From Echiichthys vipera (taxonomy: Eukaryota > Chordata > Actinopteri > Perciformes > Trachinidae): 64,000 bases of DNA. The stretch's first letter is position 1, and the number at the start of each line of letters is the position of its first letter. The stretch spans positions 29,057,383 through 29,121,382 of the forward strand of contig OY829648.1 of assembly GCA_963691815.1 (NCBI GenBank). The letters run 5' to 3'. Made by a program: the position numbers and the translations under genes. This document shows positions 17,107 to 29,269 of this stretch, piece after piece. The notes under the pieces were generated by a model. The model was not told where the DNA came from and did not search any database. It saw nothing but the letters and a program-made list of their open reading frames with translations.

Positions 17107-18273
17107 TGTTCAACTAGCAGCTAAAATCAGTGTAGGCAGAAACTCTTTTTCTTCTTCTTCTGTTTTATGGCGGTTGGTAACTTTTTAGTGCGCATTACCG
17201 CCACCTTGTGAAAGGAGCGTGGATCAGACCTGTGTCATTCAGGCCAGTAGTACAACAACTGGGTATAAATAAGTTCAAAATGACTCTTCATTCTCCTCAT
17301 ATGTTTTTTTCAAGAAGATACATATTGTCATATACGCCACATGTCCCAATTTACTTTGTAGTATTTCTGTAATATTATATTTGATGTGTTATCTTTGTAG
17401 AATCTTTGATATGAATAATGAATAATTACACGTTCTACTGTTTCTTGATCGTTACACTGCTCACACATGCCAGTTCAATGTTTTTCAATTCTTTTAAGCG
17501 TACTATTTAACCCAGTGTGCCCAAATCTCAGGGAACTCTACACGGAAATAGCAATGCTAAAAAACAAACAGGTGGGGTGTCATTAAGTAGCCTACATTTA
17601 CTCAAGTACTGCACCTAAATACAAATTAGATGCACGTGTACTTTACTTGAGTATTTATATTTTGTACCTTATACTTCTAGTCCACAACATATTAGAGGCA
17701 AGTATTGCACTTTTTCTATCCCGCTACATTTGGTCAAACAGCTTTAGTTACTAATTTTTTTTCAGTCCCTTCCTGTCCAGTGACAAGCATGTTTCTCCAC
17801 ATCGGGTGATTTTGAATTTAAAAAAATTCAGATAAACTTCAGAATGTAATGCTACTTTATGGGTTGAGAAAATCATCTTAAAATAGTCCTACATACACTT
17901 TTTTAGAACCTCTTGGATTGGCTGGAAAATGCATTGAAGTATTTTCAGCGTGGTATTGTAGGCCACGTACGCTATATGTGTATCAAACTTTTGCATGGAC
18001 AAAAGGGGATGACAATAACACTGCACACTGAAATATTTATAGTAAAATACAATAACAAATATAATGTATTCATGCCCAATATAAGAGTGGCAAAAATCAA
18101 TAAAGACTATCAGCTATTGGATACTTGCAGAAATGGGATTATGCAGTCTTAGTACTGGTGTTTTCTTCAGATGTGATTACAGAAGTGGTAGAAATTATTC
18201 TTTCATCATAATTCATCTTTTTTTCTTCCAAAGCAACAAATGACCAGGAAACGAGATGTTGTATCTCAAACAC
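17107..18273. other. MED8 5' flank and ALDH9A1 3' flank
   Basis: Between the MED8 start and the ALDH9A1 poly(A) signal. The part at 17148-17560 looks like an old interspersed repeat: it has TTCTTCTTCTGTTTTATGGC, GCATTACCGCCACC and CACTGCTCACACATGCCAG, phrases found in fish LINE-related repeats. No TATA box is evident upstream of MED8. The remainder is A/T-rich with no gene evident. Confidence 0.5.
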
Positions 18274-18279
18274 TTTATT
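18274..18279 (-). terminator. ALDH9A1 poly(A) signal
   Basis: TTTATT on the + strand reads AATAAA on the minus strand, about 715 nt after the ALDH9A1 stop codon. The local context ATCAAAATAAAGTGTTTGAG resembles a genuine 3' end. Confidence 0.6.
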
Positions 18280-18993
18280 TTGATAAAAAAGCAACATTGT
18301 CCAAAGGCGTGTCAGTTAAGCAAACGGTATAAAAATCTGACATTGACTGATTAATGCTGACTCACAGTTGACTACACACTGCATTCATAATTAAGGCATT
18401 TGGTCGCATACATGACCACACACCAGCATGACTTCTTTTTTTAATAAGCAGTTAGTTTCACAGGTGGGCGTTCATTGACTTGGTTAATATTAAAGTAGGA
18501 CATGTTGGGTAAAGACACAAAAATACACTTTTCTATATCATGTGAGCAACACTGTCAGAAACTGTCACTTACTGTTGTACTCTCATTCACATAGATGCAA
18601 TCAGGGCATCACCCCGGCTTGCCTTTCCCTTGATTGTCACTTTATCTTATTGACTTCCCATTTCATTCACACCCTTTTACCACAGTATTGTCATCTTATC
18701 TTATTAATGTCAATTATCGTTTATATATTTATTGCTGAGTCGACCCCTTCTCTTGTCAAACACATTTGACATTTGCCACATACGTATGACCAGTAAAAGT
18801 GAAACTTAAACTTGAGAGTTGTGAACACGTCCACTTCAGTACTTACATGATTTCTTACAGATCATTAGCAGGTATAATACAAACAAAGCGCAAAGAAGAG
18901 AGTGCTACATGTGCTTATGTGTGGTGCATAGCATATGACTAAAGGGAGAAGTGTATTTAATACAATAGTTCTGGCAAAGCTGTGTTTGAGCAT

Positions 18994-21900
18994 TTAGAAG
19001 TGGCTTTCGACATCGCCCATTTCCACCACCACAGTCTTCAGCTGGGAGTAGTACTCGATGGTCACCTGGCCGTTTTCTCTGCCAAAGCCTGGTGAAGCAC
19101 AGTAGAGATCATGTTGACACTGTCTGTTTGAGTGATTCATCCTACTTTTATTCAGTAAAAACAATTCAGGTCACTCGCTGCAATAACTATGAATGTGTTT
19201 CCTTTGCATTTTCAATGGCAAGAGTGGTCATTCTGACAACCTTAAAGAACCCTACCTGACATCTTGTATCCTCCAAAGGGCACTTCCACAGGGCTGACAT
19301 TGTAGTTGTTGATGAAGCAGGTCCCCGCTTCCAGGTTCTCAGCCACACGATGGGCTCGAGAAATGTCCCTGCAGGCAGAGGAGAGGAACAGATGTCACAG
19401 ATTTTAAGCAGGAAAAAAAGTCAACAGTCCAATAGCTTCCCACTTCAGGGCTCCAGGCTGGGGCCCCATCTCCTCCTACATGGTGGAAAATCATGTGTGT
19501 TTAATTAGAAAGTCAGTTTATCATACTTCCTTATCAATAAATAAGATTTCCATGCACCTGAATTATACTAGGCAGTGTATTCTTTTATTGCTCATCGTTA
19601 ACAAATAAAGCATCCCACTGTGCGTATATTTAATACAATGTATCATGTTCCTGCCACTGTATTAGTAGACCTAATATAAGCTAAGCCACACAACATCCAC
19701 AAATATCACAGATATAACTGTAACCTAAAGTCAGGTAATGTAATGTTAAGCAGCAAAGACTAACCTTATGAGTTTGCTAACATTAGCTAGCTATGCTAAT
19801 GCCATTAAAAAACGTTAGCAGAAATTATTACGTTAAGCTTTTTGCTCCGTTGTGTTTTGTGTAACTTTACTGGGTTTGTCTGTATGATTGGATAACATAT
19901 CAATCAGGATATGATTGCAAAAACCTGCCAAAGCTTAATGTAAGCATTTCAGCTAATATTAGTTTGCTAGCGACATTAGCATAGCTAGCTAACGATAGCA
20001 AACTCATATGGTTAGTCTGCACAAGGTCTTTGCTGCTTAACATTCCATTACCTGACTTTAAGTCACTGTTAAACCTTAAATATTAAGGTTGTGTTGTCCA
20101 CCTCTATGATATTTGTGGATGTTGTGTGGCTTAGCTTTAATAGGCATACTTATACCGTGGCAAGAACGTGATACAATGGACAATTTATAAAATATACGCT
20201 CAGTACTATCTTTTGGCATGGATCTTTACTGTTTAACATTACATAACCTAACTTTATAAGTTACAGATATAATGTAATATTAAGTTTATTGTTTCCCTTG
20301 GTGTTACCGGTGGCGTATTCAAATGATTAAACTACTGATAAACCTAAACTAACACAGGTCACCCAGATAATGTGTTGTTTCATCTGCCTTCCACACTACT
20401 GTTGCACAATGAAATCCAACATTTTTATTGGCTGCTTTGTGGAAACCCTGGACAGCAGCCAATGGAATGCAATGGCCTCATTATCTACTAAAGCGAACGG
20501 CCAGCGTTGTGAATCCGTTGTTGCAACAGACTGCTGAGTAGGGACAAACTCGAGTGTCCTCTCGGTATACTCGTCTGACCTGGTGAAGACTCCAGAGGCC
20601 AATCCAAAGGTGGTGTTGTTGGCCCTCCGGACCACTTCATCCTCTGTGTCAAAAGGCAGCACAGACATGACTGGGCCAAAAATCTCCTCCTTCACACAGG
20701 TCATGTCGTCTCTGCAGTTATCTGCGCCCAAAGAAAGGACTGGATGTGACACGTGGTGCATACTGGGACACGAAACATGCAAGTGGTGGTAAAACTGACT
20801 ATGTGGTGTTGTTTCATAAGAGACTGGAATTTGCACAATTGAAGGAATCAAGACAGCCTGGAGAATATAAAAAAACACTTACCAAGCACACAGGGGGCCA
20901 TGTAGAAGCCCCCTTTCAATTTGGGATCACTATGATAGAAAGGCTCTCCTCCACAAAGCACACGAGCTCCCTGCAAAAACAAACATATTGGTCAGATAAC
21001 TGAGAACTAACATACTAAGTGTTACACCATTTAACTGCTGTGAGGTCTAGAAAAAGTGCTGGTGTTGCAATCCCAGCTGATTCATTCTCTCCACAGTGGT
21101 TCAATTCTTCCACAGGGGTCATTAAAGGTTCATGTAATCTAAAAATGGGAGGATCATAAACGCACCTCCTTCTTGGCCTGATTGACATATCCCAGCACTT
21201 TCTCTAGGTGCTGCTTGCTGATCAGCGCTCCCATTCGGGTGGCATCCAACAGCGGGTCACCCAAATTGATGGCCTTGGTCTTCTTCACCACTTCTTGCAG
21301 GAACTGGGGCATGATCTCTCTCTGCACATACACCCTGGTCCCATTGCAGCAAACCTGTACAATGCCAATATAAATTTGAAGCCGTCTGAGATGACAAAGA
21401 ATGTATTCGATCGGGCCGAACTTGACACCACACAACAGAGAGGTTCGGATAGACTTTACAAAAGGAAATTCAAGGACTTTCAAGTACTTTTGAGCATACA
21501 ATCATGAGTTATGGTATTATATTACATTTGTGCCAAATTCCTGAGCAAGCTATGGGAGATTTGGAGGACAGAAAAATATAATTTGCAAACACATATATTA
21601 TATTTTGAAGAGAAATATGCAAGCAAAAAATATTTCATCATAATAACACACTATCAACCCTCCACTCTGAGAGCTCAACCTGACACAGCGATACAATGGG
21701 CCACATAATCAACCAATCAGAGAATCTCCGAGGGTAACTTGTGTTTGTCTGAACTACAAGAGAATGCGGCTACATTACGCAGTGATCATCTGCCGTACTG
21801 CAAGCTCCTTTCTCCACCAGCCAGCTCTTCAGAAGAAGCACAGAGTGCAGAGATGGACAATAGAAAGGTCAATCCCCTGCTTACAAGAATTCCCGCACCT

Positions 21901-24900
21901 AGTAGCTAGTTTTAAGTAACATACTCACAAGGCTATTATGACTTGATGAACAGAAACTTTGGTCAAAATATACAGCGTTACGTAGTTCATTTGAATTTCA
22001 AGGATTTTTTTGTGAATGTTCATTTAAAGGGGCTATTTTCAAAGTCCAGTACTCTATTTTTCTCAAAATTCACGCACTTCAAGCCCCTTGTGTGGACCCC
22101 TGAGCATATAAAGGACACAACAGCCTCACCTGTCCCTGGGTCAGGAAGTTTGCCATAAGTGCTCCCTTCACTGCGTTCTCCAGATCGCAGTCTTTGAAGA
22201 TCAGGAGGGGAGATTTCCCTCCAAGCTCCAGAGTCACCGGCTTCACTCCCTTTGCAGACATTTCCATGACCTGAGGGAAAGAAGAACACGAGGGCCATTA
22301 ACAGCAGGGAGAGTTAAAGAGCACGCTGAGTCATGACAAAGCACAAATATCAGTGGAGGAGAAAGCCACTCAGCACTTCTATTACTGAAACTTGGATTTT
22401 AAGATGTATTTTTATGTTTTGTTGTGTGTGTTGTCTAATATGCCAGTGCCAAAGACACATTTCCATTACGTAATGGCCAACAAAGTCATCTGAATTAATT
22501 TCCCCACGGTATAAAAATAATGCATTGTGGTAAAAAGTATCAACCTCATACTACGTATCTGCATCAGGTGTGATTAAAGTTGTATAGTAATATATATATA
22601 TATATATATACAAGATCTTTAAGTCTTTTCATGTTGGGTTAAAACATGCAAAAACACTGTAATGGTATGATTGTATGCTGGATACTGTGACGGCAGTGGT
22701 GCTCGTCTGGACATGTTCTCTTCAGTTGAACTAAATATGTTAAAAATCACAGCACTGCATTGGTCTCTGTACCTTTTTGCCCGTTGGTACACTGCCAGTG
22801 AAAGAGACTTTGGCGACCTTCGGGTGATTGCAGAGCAAGGAGCCGGTGTCTGCTCCACCTTGGACCACACAGAAGAGCCCGTCAGGTACCCCCGCCTCTT
22901 TGTAGATCTCGGCCAGAATGACAGCAGTCACAGGAGTCATTGGAGACGGCTTAAATACCATGGCGTTACCTAAACACAAACAGATTTAAACACTGATGGT
23001 TAGGGACACTAATCATTAACTGTTAACCGACAACAGGAGTTAAACAGTTCAAATATATATGTGTTATGTGCAGCCACACATGCCTTTTATTGGTGTAGCT
23101 TATTGGAGAACTTAAGCATGAGATGGTTGTGTTAGCTGTGTGTTTGTGTCGGCTGTGTGTCTGCCTGGCGTGCTCTGCCTCGCAGGAGGATGCACTGTAG
23201 ACGGGCTCAGACGTACGCTCTGGGGACAGCTGTTCAGCCACTATGCTGCATGCATCGTTGTGGACACATGCTGATGCTGATACGACTGGTACAAAACCAC
23301 AGCTGTCTTTGGAGCATATGCCTGAGCCCGTCTCCACCGCAAAGGTGAGCCGTGGTGAGTGAACTGGGACTCGGTTGCCTGATTTTCCGCTAATGGTTAA
23401 TGATTGGTTAACACGGATCGGCTTACAGTCAGAAAAACAAAGTTCCAATTAGCATCCATACTGCAGGTTATGGTCTACATTCTGTTTAGGTTTAATGGGC
23501 ACAGGAGACACACGATTGCTGCACAAATAGGCAGAAATAATGAGCTCAGATCTTATAATAATGTGGTTACACACATGGTAACACACACTCACCACATGCC
23601 AGAGCGGGAGCAGATTTCCACGCTGCGATCTGGAAGGGGTAATTCCATGCACCGATTCCCACACACACGCCGAGGGGCTCCCTCCTGGTGTAAGCAAACG
23701 ATCCACCGGGAAGCTGGATATGCTGGCCTACAATGCATGAAACACAACACTGATTTTTGGAACTTCCATAAATGTATACATTTTTGACAGAAACAAAAAT
23801 GTTTGTGCACCCACCTCCAAGTGTTCCAGCCAGGCCAGCGTAGTACTCAATGCACTGCCAGGCAACATCAATATCCACCAGTGCTTCAGTGATGCACTTG
23901 CCATTGTTGATCACTTCCAGCTTTGCGATCTTCTCTCTTCTTTCCTATTTTCATTGGAACAGAAAAAATGTTCTGAATGCAAACTTTTACAGATCATAAG
24001 AAACATATACTCCATGTTGTTACACTGTAAGATTCCAGATTATTTTCAATGACATCAGATACACCATACAGACAGACAGACAGACAAAAGCTGTGTTTTG
24101 TGTAAATGTAGGCCAGCAGCAGAGGGAAGAGTGAATGTTCGTGCTTTTAATGAATAACTAGTGTCTTGCGACAATCTGCTCAAATTGATGTTAGGCAACA
24201 CTGAAATCACACTGGCTAGTTTCCAGACTACATGGTCTTGACACAGCTTGACCTCACCCTGATCATGCGAGCGGCCTCTAACATCACCCGAGCCCTCTCC
24301 ATGCCAGACATTTTGCTCCATTTCTGGTAGGCAGTATTGGCACTCATTATGGCTTCTCCAACCTCCTCGGACCCACACGGTACCATCTGGCACAAGACAC
24401 GGCCTGATCAGACAAGAGCAACAGGTTAAAGTCTGGTCCAAGACCCAACATGAGAATGCATGGGGAAATCTGATTTATTACTACATTATAACAAACGCAT
24501 CGGGAAAGCCTGTTTTAAAAATGTACATTTTAAATACATTTATTCAACTCCAAAAAGTTACTGCACCCACCAAAGAAGAGAAGGGAGAGCTTGAGTTACA
24601 TAAATAACAACATTGTGACGCTGCTACCTGTAGTGCAGTGGTAAACAGTTTACAGTATACCCACCTTTCAGCCAAAAGACACTGGAATATATAAGTATCT
24701 TTTGGAGTATAGTATCTTTTTTTCTTCAAGATAATTGTAAATAGTTGTGCTGGAGATATTATGTTTGCATGACACAATAATAAAAAAAAATGCAAGTTTA
24801 CCCACTCCTTTCATGGTTAAAAATCTACCTAGCAGCACCCTTAGCTCATGAACTACCCACTGACGGCGAACCCTTGAACGGGGCTGCGCAGAGGCTTCGT

Positions 24901-25102
24901 GGTGAACATTTTTCACAAGTTATTAAGGTATGAATGCCACACAATGAACTCTGTATTTACCAGTTGCCGGCTCATAGACGGGCTCCGTGTTCTTCTCGTA
25001 CCTCGGCCTCACTCGCTTCCCACCCCAGAAGTTCAGAGGCTCCGTGACCACCACGGTGCCTGTCCAGGCTCCGGGCATAGTGTCGAGCATTGACTGGGGC
25101 AT
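18994..25102 (-). CDS. aldh9a1: 4-trimethylaminobutyraldehyde dehydrogenase, 11 coding exons, 505 aa
   Basis: This NAD-dependent cytosolic enzyme oxidises trimethylaminobutyraldehyde to gamma-butyrobetaine in carnitine synthesis and also oxidises aminoaldehydes. Coding exons 5' to 3': 24961-25102, 24258-24403, 23815-23944, 23593-23727, 22773-22969, 22130-22270, 21166-21354, 20883-20970, 20580-20721, 19256-19368 and 18994-19088. They total 1518 nt with all phases closing. Visible motifs: GIGAWNYPFQIA, the coenzyme loop FTGSVPTG, catalytic Glu at about 265 in VTLELGGKSP, catalytic Cys at about 299 in TQGQVCCNGTR, and EEIFGPVMSV. It ends VEMGDVESHF, close to the human protein. I chose the ATG at 25102 because the upstream in-frame ATG at 25135 lies before a clear acceptor (CCCCGCAG, ending at 25124). 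A noncoding first exon probably lies at about 25355-25400 (donor GTAAAG). A teleost a/b paralogue suffix cannot be assigned. Intron 10 holds a long inverted repeat. Confidence 0.97.
19617..20203. mobile_element. Long inverted-repeat element in ALDH9A1 intron 10
   Basis: Two arms of roughly 180-230 bp face each other around a centre of about 170 bp. Matching blocks include AAGCTAAGCCACACAACATC (left) and its reverse complement near 20118-20137, AATGTTAAGCAGCAAAG and its complement near 20025-20045, and TTAGCTAGCTATGCTAATG against its complement near 19976-19995. The right arm has extra internal segments. This fits a foldback-type or long-TIR MITE. It encodes no protein. The exact ends and the target duplication are not resolved. 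Confidence 0.7.
21380..22110. repeat. Possible hAT-like fragment in ALDH9A1 intron 6
   Basis: On the minus strand the right end reads CAGGGGTCCACACAAGGGG (from about 22103), resembling hAT ends common in fish. The left side contains GGAAATTCAAGGACTTTCAA, and the right side contains a related TTTCAAGGATTTTT. The boundary next to the exon 7 acceptor is unclear. Confidence 0.35.
22590..22611. repeat. (TA)n microsatellite
   Basis: About 10 TA dinucleotides in ALDH9A1 intron 5. Confidence 0.9.
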
Positions 25103-26404
25103 TTTCGGAAAGAGACGGAGTACCTGCGGGGACACGGAGAATCACAGCAAAGTGGCTGAAACTGACTGTGCACGATAATGTTCCGTTACCGCTAGCTTAA
25201 GTTACAAGTTCGCACTACTACAGTGAAGCTAGCTCCACAAGCATGAGAGAAAGCAGCACACGAGAGCATTCAGCACACACACACACACACACACTTTACA
25301 GGTCATTCGTAACACAGTAGGTTAGTACACAGAGAACACGTTATCTTGCTTTACCGTTAGGGCTCGGCAGAGGCGGAGTGAGTGGCTTCGAGGTCGGTAG
25401 TGCTGTCACATATAAAGCACAGACCACGCCCCCAAATGGGTCAGGACACGCCCACCGCCGCCTGAGTGCATCTCGTTCCCGTTGTCTGCTTCCTCGTCCA
25501 AGAGAAATGTCCTTTTCTACTGTATTTGGGGCCTTAATGCAGGGGTTTACCGGGGCTTAAGGCCCAGGCCTCCAGGGGACTCATGAAGCATGGGCTTAAA
25601 AATGTTTAAAAATATAACGTTACATATTACACATAGTACATATCTGCAACGCCGCCACCGCCACGACTTCCGTAGCTCAGGGCCTAAAGTTTTCAGAGCC
25701 AAGAAAACGGTACGTAACAGAAAGACGACAAATGTCCACTCAAACATTCTTCAGCCTATCTATCCAGGCAGGGGCGGCTTAATATTACTTGGAGGCCCGT
25801 CTCTCCCTTCACAACAGGGACTTTAAGCAGCGATGATTGAAGGGACGGCGTTCAAGAAAAGTCTGCCGTTGTAGACGATACAGCAAACCGGTCGTTCTCC
25901 CGTAGTAGACAGTTGGGCTATAACGTCAAGGACCCATTGGAATGTTTCTCGAAGGCCGCAGCCGTATTTTCAACCGTCGCTGCTTACAGTCCCTACTGTG
26001 TCATGGCCACATCCAGGACCTCCTGTCAATGGATAGTGACGAATGGTAAATTTAGTTCCCTCCTAATCAGTACACAGAATATGAAACTCATCAATATGAC
26101 AATACATCAACAATAACTCAAAGCAAAGCTAGGTTTTTAGCCAAGTGTGGACTTTGAACCCTATTTGACATAGGCTAGTGGTCAAATGGTGGAATTACAA
26201 CATACAGCATACGTTTGTCACGTGCAGCCATGAGCCCAAAAGGACTTTTTCCCATTTACTTACATTGCGAAAGAGACATTTTTTTTAGCACCACAACCCC
26301 CGCAAAATGATTAGTTTCCCTATCAGAATTGTATTCAATCAGTCAGATACAATTTTGAAAGTCGAGAAGAGCAGCACAATTAAATTATTTAATCCCCATT
26401 CAAG

Positions 26405-27160
26405 CTCAATTCAATTCAATTCAATTTTATTTATAGTGCCAAATCATAACAAAAGTTATCTCAGGACACTTTACAGAGTAGGTAAAGACCACACTCTATG
26501 ACTTATTTATGATTTACATAGACCCAACAATTCCCCCGTAGAGTACAGTGGCAACGAAAACCTTCCCTATAACAGGCAGGAACGTCAGACAGACCCAGCT
26601 CTGTGGAGGACGGCCATCTGTCTGCATCGGTTGGGGAGGAAGACAAACAGACAAACAGACTGACACAAAGACAGAGATGCAATCAACCACAAAAGTAACA
26701 GTAACTATAGTGATAGCTAAAGTTATGTGAATATGACTTACAAGTTATGGCAGTTAGCAAGAAACAGGCACAGCCAGGGTGACAGAACATGGCAATGATA
26801 ATAATTATGGTGGCAAACATGGAGTTGAATTAGTAACATGCATTGATGAGACATGAATGATACAGACAGAGAGGAGAGAAGCTCATAGTATCAGGAGCAG
26901 GATTATTCCCCCGGCAGACTAGGCCTGTAGCAGCATCATTAAGCAGAACAAAATCAGCATAAAAATAAGAACATAGCTATAACTATAAGCTTTATCAAAG
27001 AGGAAAGTTTTAAGTTTACTCTTAAATATGGGGACAGTGTCTGCCTCCAGAACAACACGTGGGAGTTGGTAAGTTAGCTGGAGTCCTAAACTGGAGTAAC
27101 TGGCTTGGGCCAGGGGAGTGCAGCTGCTCGATGGACCCATCGGTTAAGGAGGGTGAAAAG
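26405..27160 (-). mobile_element. 5'-truncated LINE 3' end with C-terminal ORF remnant, copy 2
   Basis: The minus strand ends in ATTGA units (26405-26427) preceded by the same 3' UTR as the copy at 3.4 kb. Further 5' on the minus strand (27140 down to 26919) an open frame reads DTVPIFKSKLKTFLFDKAYS, which matches the FKSxLKTxLF pattern at the C-terminus of many fish LINE ORF2 proteins. This indicates an L2/CR1-like element, by inference. It is 5' truncated. Confidence 0.65.
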
Positions 27161-27844
27161 AGAAGTCAGGGCGCCATATTGTGTGATATCATTGGGGCAC
27201 AACACATGCGCAGTGGAATCTGCTCTGTAATGCGGAAAGGCTCGACTGCTGACGCTGAATGAGCCGTTTCACTGACATGTCCACAGTTGGCCTTGGGTCG
27301 TAGTATAATGTCTATGAAAAATAAAGTCATGTATCTTTGCCATCCAAAAAGTGATGTAACAGAGTGCAGCCGAAGAGGGCTACTACCAGCACTAACAGCA
27401 CTGCTGCATTTACATTGTGCATGTGTTATACCCGTACGCTCAGAGACAAGTCTCAACCTCTGTCATTAAGCCTTACCAACAGTGTGGAAGTAGTGCCGGT
27501 CATCCTCACTGAAGTTTTTTGTGTAGTTTAATGCGCCATTGAGCAACTTTCATAGGAATGAACCAGGCCCCAAAGGAAGTGTGTCGGACTTTGAAGCCAA
27601 GTGGCAGAATTACAAATTCCCTGGGCCCAAAAAGATCTTTTCTCACTTCCATGGACATTATTTTAAATTAAGCTCATATCTCATGAGAAAGATGGAGGCC
27701 CAGGACTTGGGACATTGCCCCGTAATATGGGAGGAATTCATTCATTTTGTATATTTTAACATGTTTTTTTTCTGACAGGCGCCTTATCATGTGCTGATAA
27801 CAAACGTTCAGATAGTCCATTATGGTACAATATCTAATTATATA

Positions 27845-28970
27845 CAGTGGAGATCAAAATTAGTATTAATATGTATTAATACTTGATTTATTCTGAAATA
27901 TTGTTATTTTTTACTGTTCAAAATTTGATAGAATATCAGTTGTGGCTATAATTCAATTCAATTTTATTTATAGTGCCAAATCATAACAAAAGTTATCTCA
28001 GGACACTTTACAGAGTAGGAAAAGACAACACTGCAGTACTAAAATGTTTTTATAAATAACCAAGGCACTTCAACAAAAACCTTTATTTTCTGAAAAAGCA
28101 GTAAGCAAAATATAGAGAACACTTTCAGATTATTAATTGTTGGACACGACCTGTTTATCTGCAGCTCTCCTGGTTCCTTTGAAGATGGCAGCTGCTCTAA
28201 AGTGACTGAAACCCTGAGACAGCAGGTTGTCCAGGTGAAGACCAAAGGGATGAGCCTCTCAGCCATCACAGAGAGGTTGGGCATTCACAGTCTGGGATTT
28301 CAAGAAGATTAAAACTTTAATTTGGGTTTGATGAGAAACATTATGTTTGGCGTAGGACTGGGGAACGATTGAACCCAAAGTGTGTAAAGACGTCAGATTA
28401 ATTTAGAGGAGGAAGTGTCATGGTTTGGGGGATGTTTTCTGCAGCAGGAGTTGGGCCTCTTGTGCAGCTACATAGCAGGGTGAATGCAAATGTTTATGTG
28501 GACCTCCTTCAGCAACATGCAATACCTTCACTGCAACTGTCTCCCAATCAGCTGCAACTTTCATGTAAGACAATGTCCCCTGTCACACTGTAAAACAGGT
28601 GAAGCAGTTCCTTGAAGCTAAGAATATTGAAACAATGAAATGTCCAGAGTCCAGATCTAGACCCCATAGAGAATCTCTGGAAAATCCTCGGTGACAAAGT
28701 AAAGTCTATGAAACCCACTCCAGTTAGTGAACTGTGGAAGAGACTGAGTCAGAATGGACCCAGATCAAACCAGAGCAGTGTGAGAAACTAGTGATGTCCT
28801 GTGGGCGCAGATGTGCTGAAGTCATTCAAAGCTGTGGCCTCTACACTTCCTGTTCATTTTTGAATCCTAGGGAAGAAAACACTGTTAAATCTTCTCTTCT
28901 GACACAATGGTTACTGTTCTCTAACTTTGATCATTGTTTTTTTCACTAAATAAAGGTTTTTGTTGGTTAT
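27845..28970 (+). pseudogene. Decayed Tc1/mariner transposon
   Basis: It starts with TA then CAGTGGAGATCAAAATTA, a Tc1-like end. Broken coding blocks in several + frames match a Tc1 transposase in order: a helix-turn-helix piece (KGMSLSAITERLGIHS, about 28228-28290), DEKHYVWRRTGERLNPK (about 28329-28380), GGSVMVWGMFSAAGVGPL (about 28412-28465) and DPIENLWKILGDKVKS (about 28655-28705). Frameshifts and stops separate them, so no active enzyme can be made. A short LINE 3' end interrupts the 5' part at 27953. I see no matching right-hand inverted repeat, so the right end seems lost. Confidence 0.85.
27953..28022 (-). mobile_element. Very short LINE 3' end, copy 3
   Basis: Only about 70 bp of the same LINE 3' terminus as at 3.4 and 26.4 kb (ATTTATAGTGCCAAATCATA and the following AGGACACTTTACAGAGTAGG). 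It is inserted within the Tc1 remnant, so the LINE was active after the Tc1 copy landed. Confidence 0.75.
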
Positions 28971-29269
28971 TTAAAAAAAAACATGCTACAGCAGTGGTAT
29001 AGACACAGAGGGAATTCTACCAAATTCTGAACAAAATAACAGAAATAAAGTAAAGCATTTATACGTTGTATATATCTACACACAGTGTCATTTCACTCCT
29101 TGTCAATATGAAGTGCTGCAGCACCCTCAGCACCCACCTTCCCCAACCCATGGATGTAGCAGCAGTAGTAGTAGTTTTATCATTATATACACAATAATAT
29201 AATATATATTCTAAAATAGCCCATTTGGCAGAGCCTGCTTTGACTCATGTCACTTTAAGAATATAACCA

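Noticed and set aside
22998..23425. Possible MITE with GGTTAATGATTGGTTAAC-like ends in ALDH9A1 intron 4
   Set aside because: The ends can be paired only loosely and no target duplication was found.
25405..25420. CATATAAAG as a TATA box for ALDH9A1
   Set aside because: The TATAAA is on the + strand. On the ALDH9A1 strand it reads TTTATATG, so direction and fit are poor.
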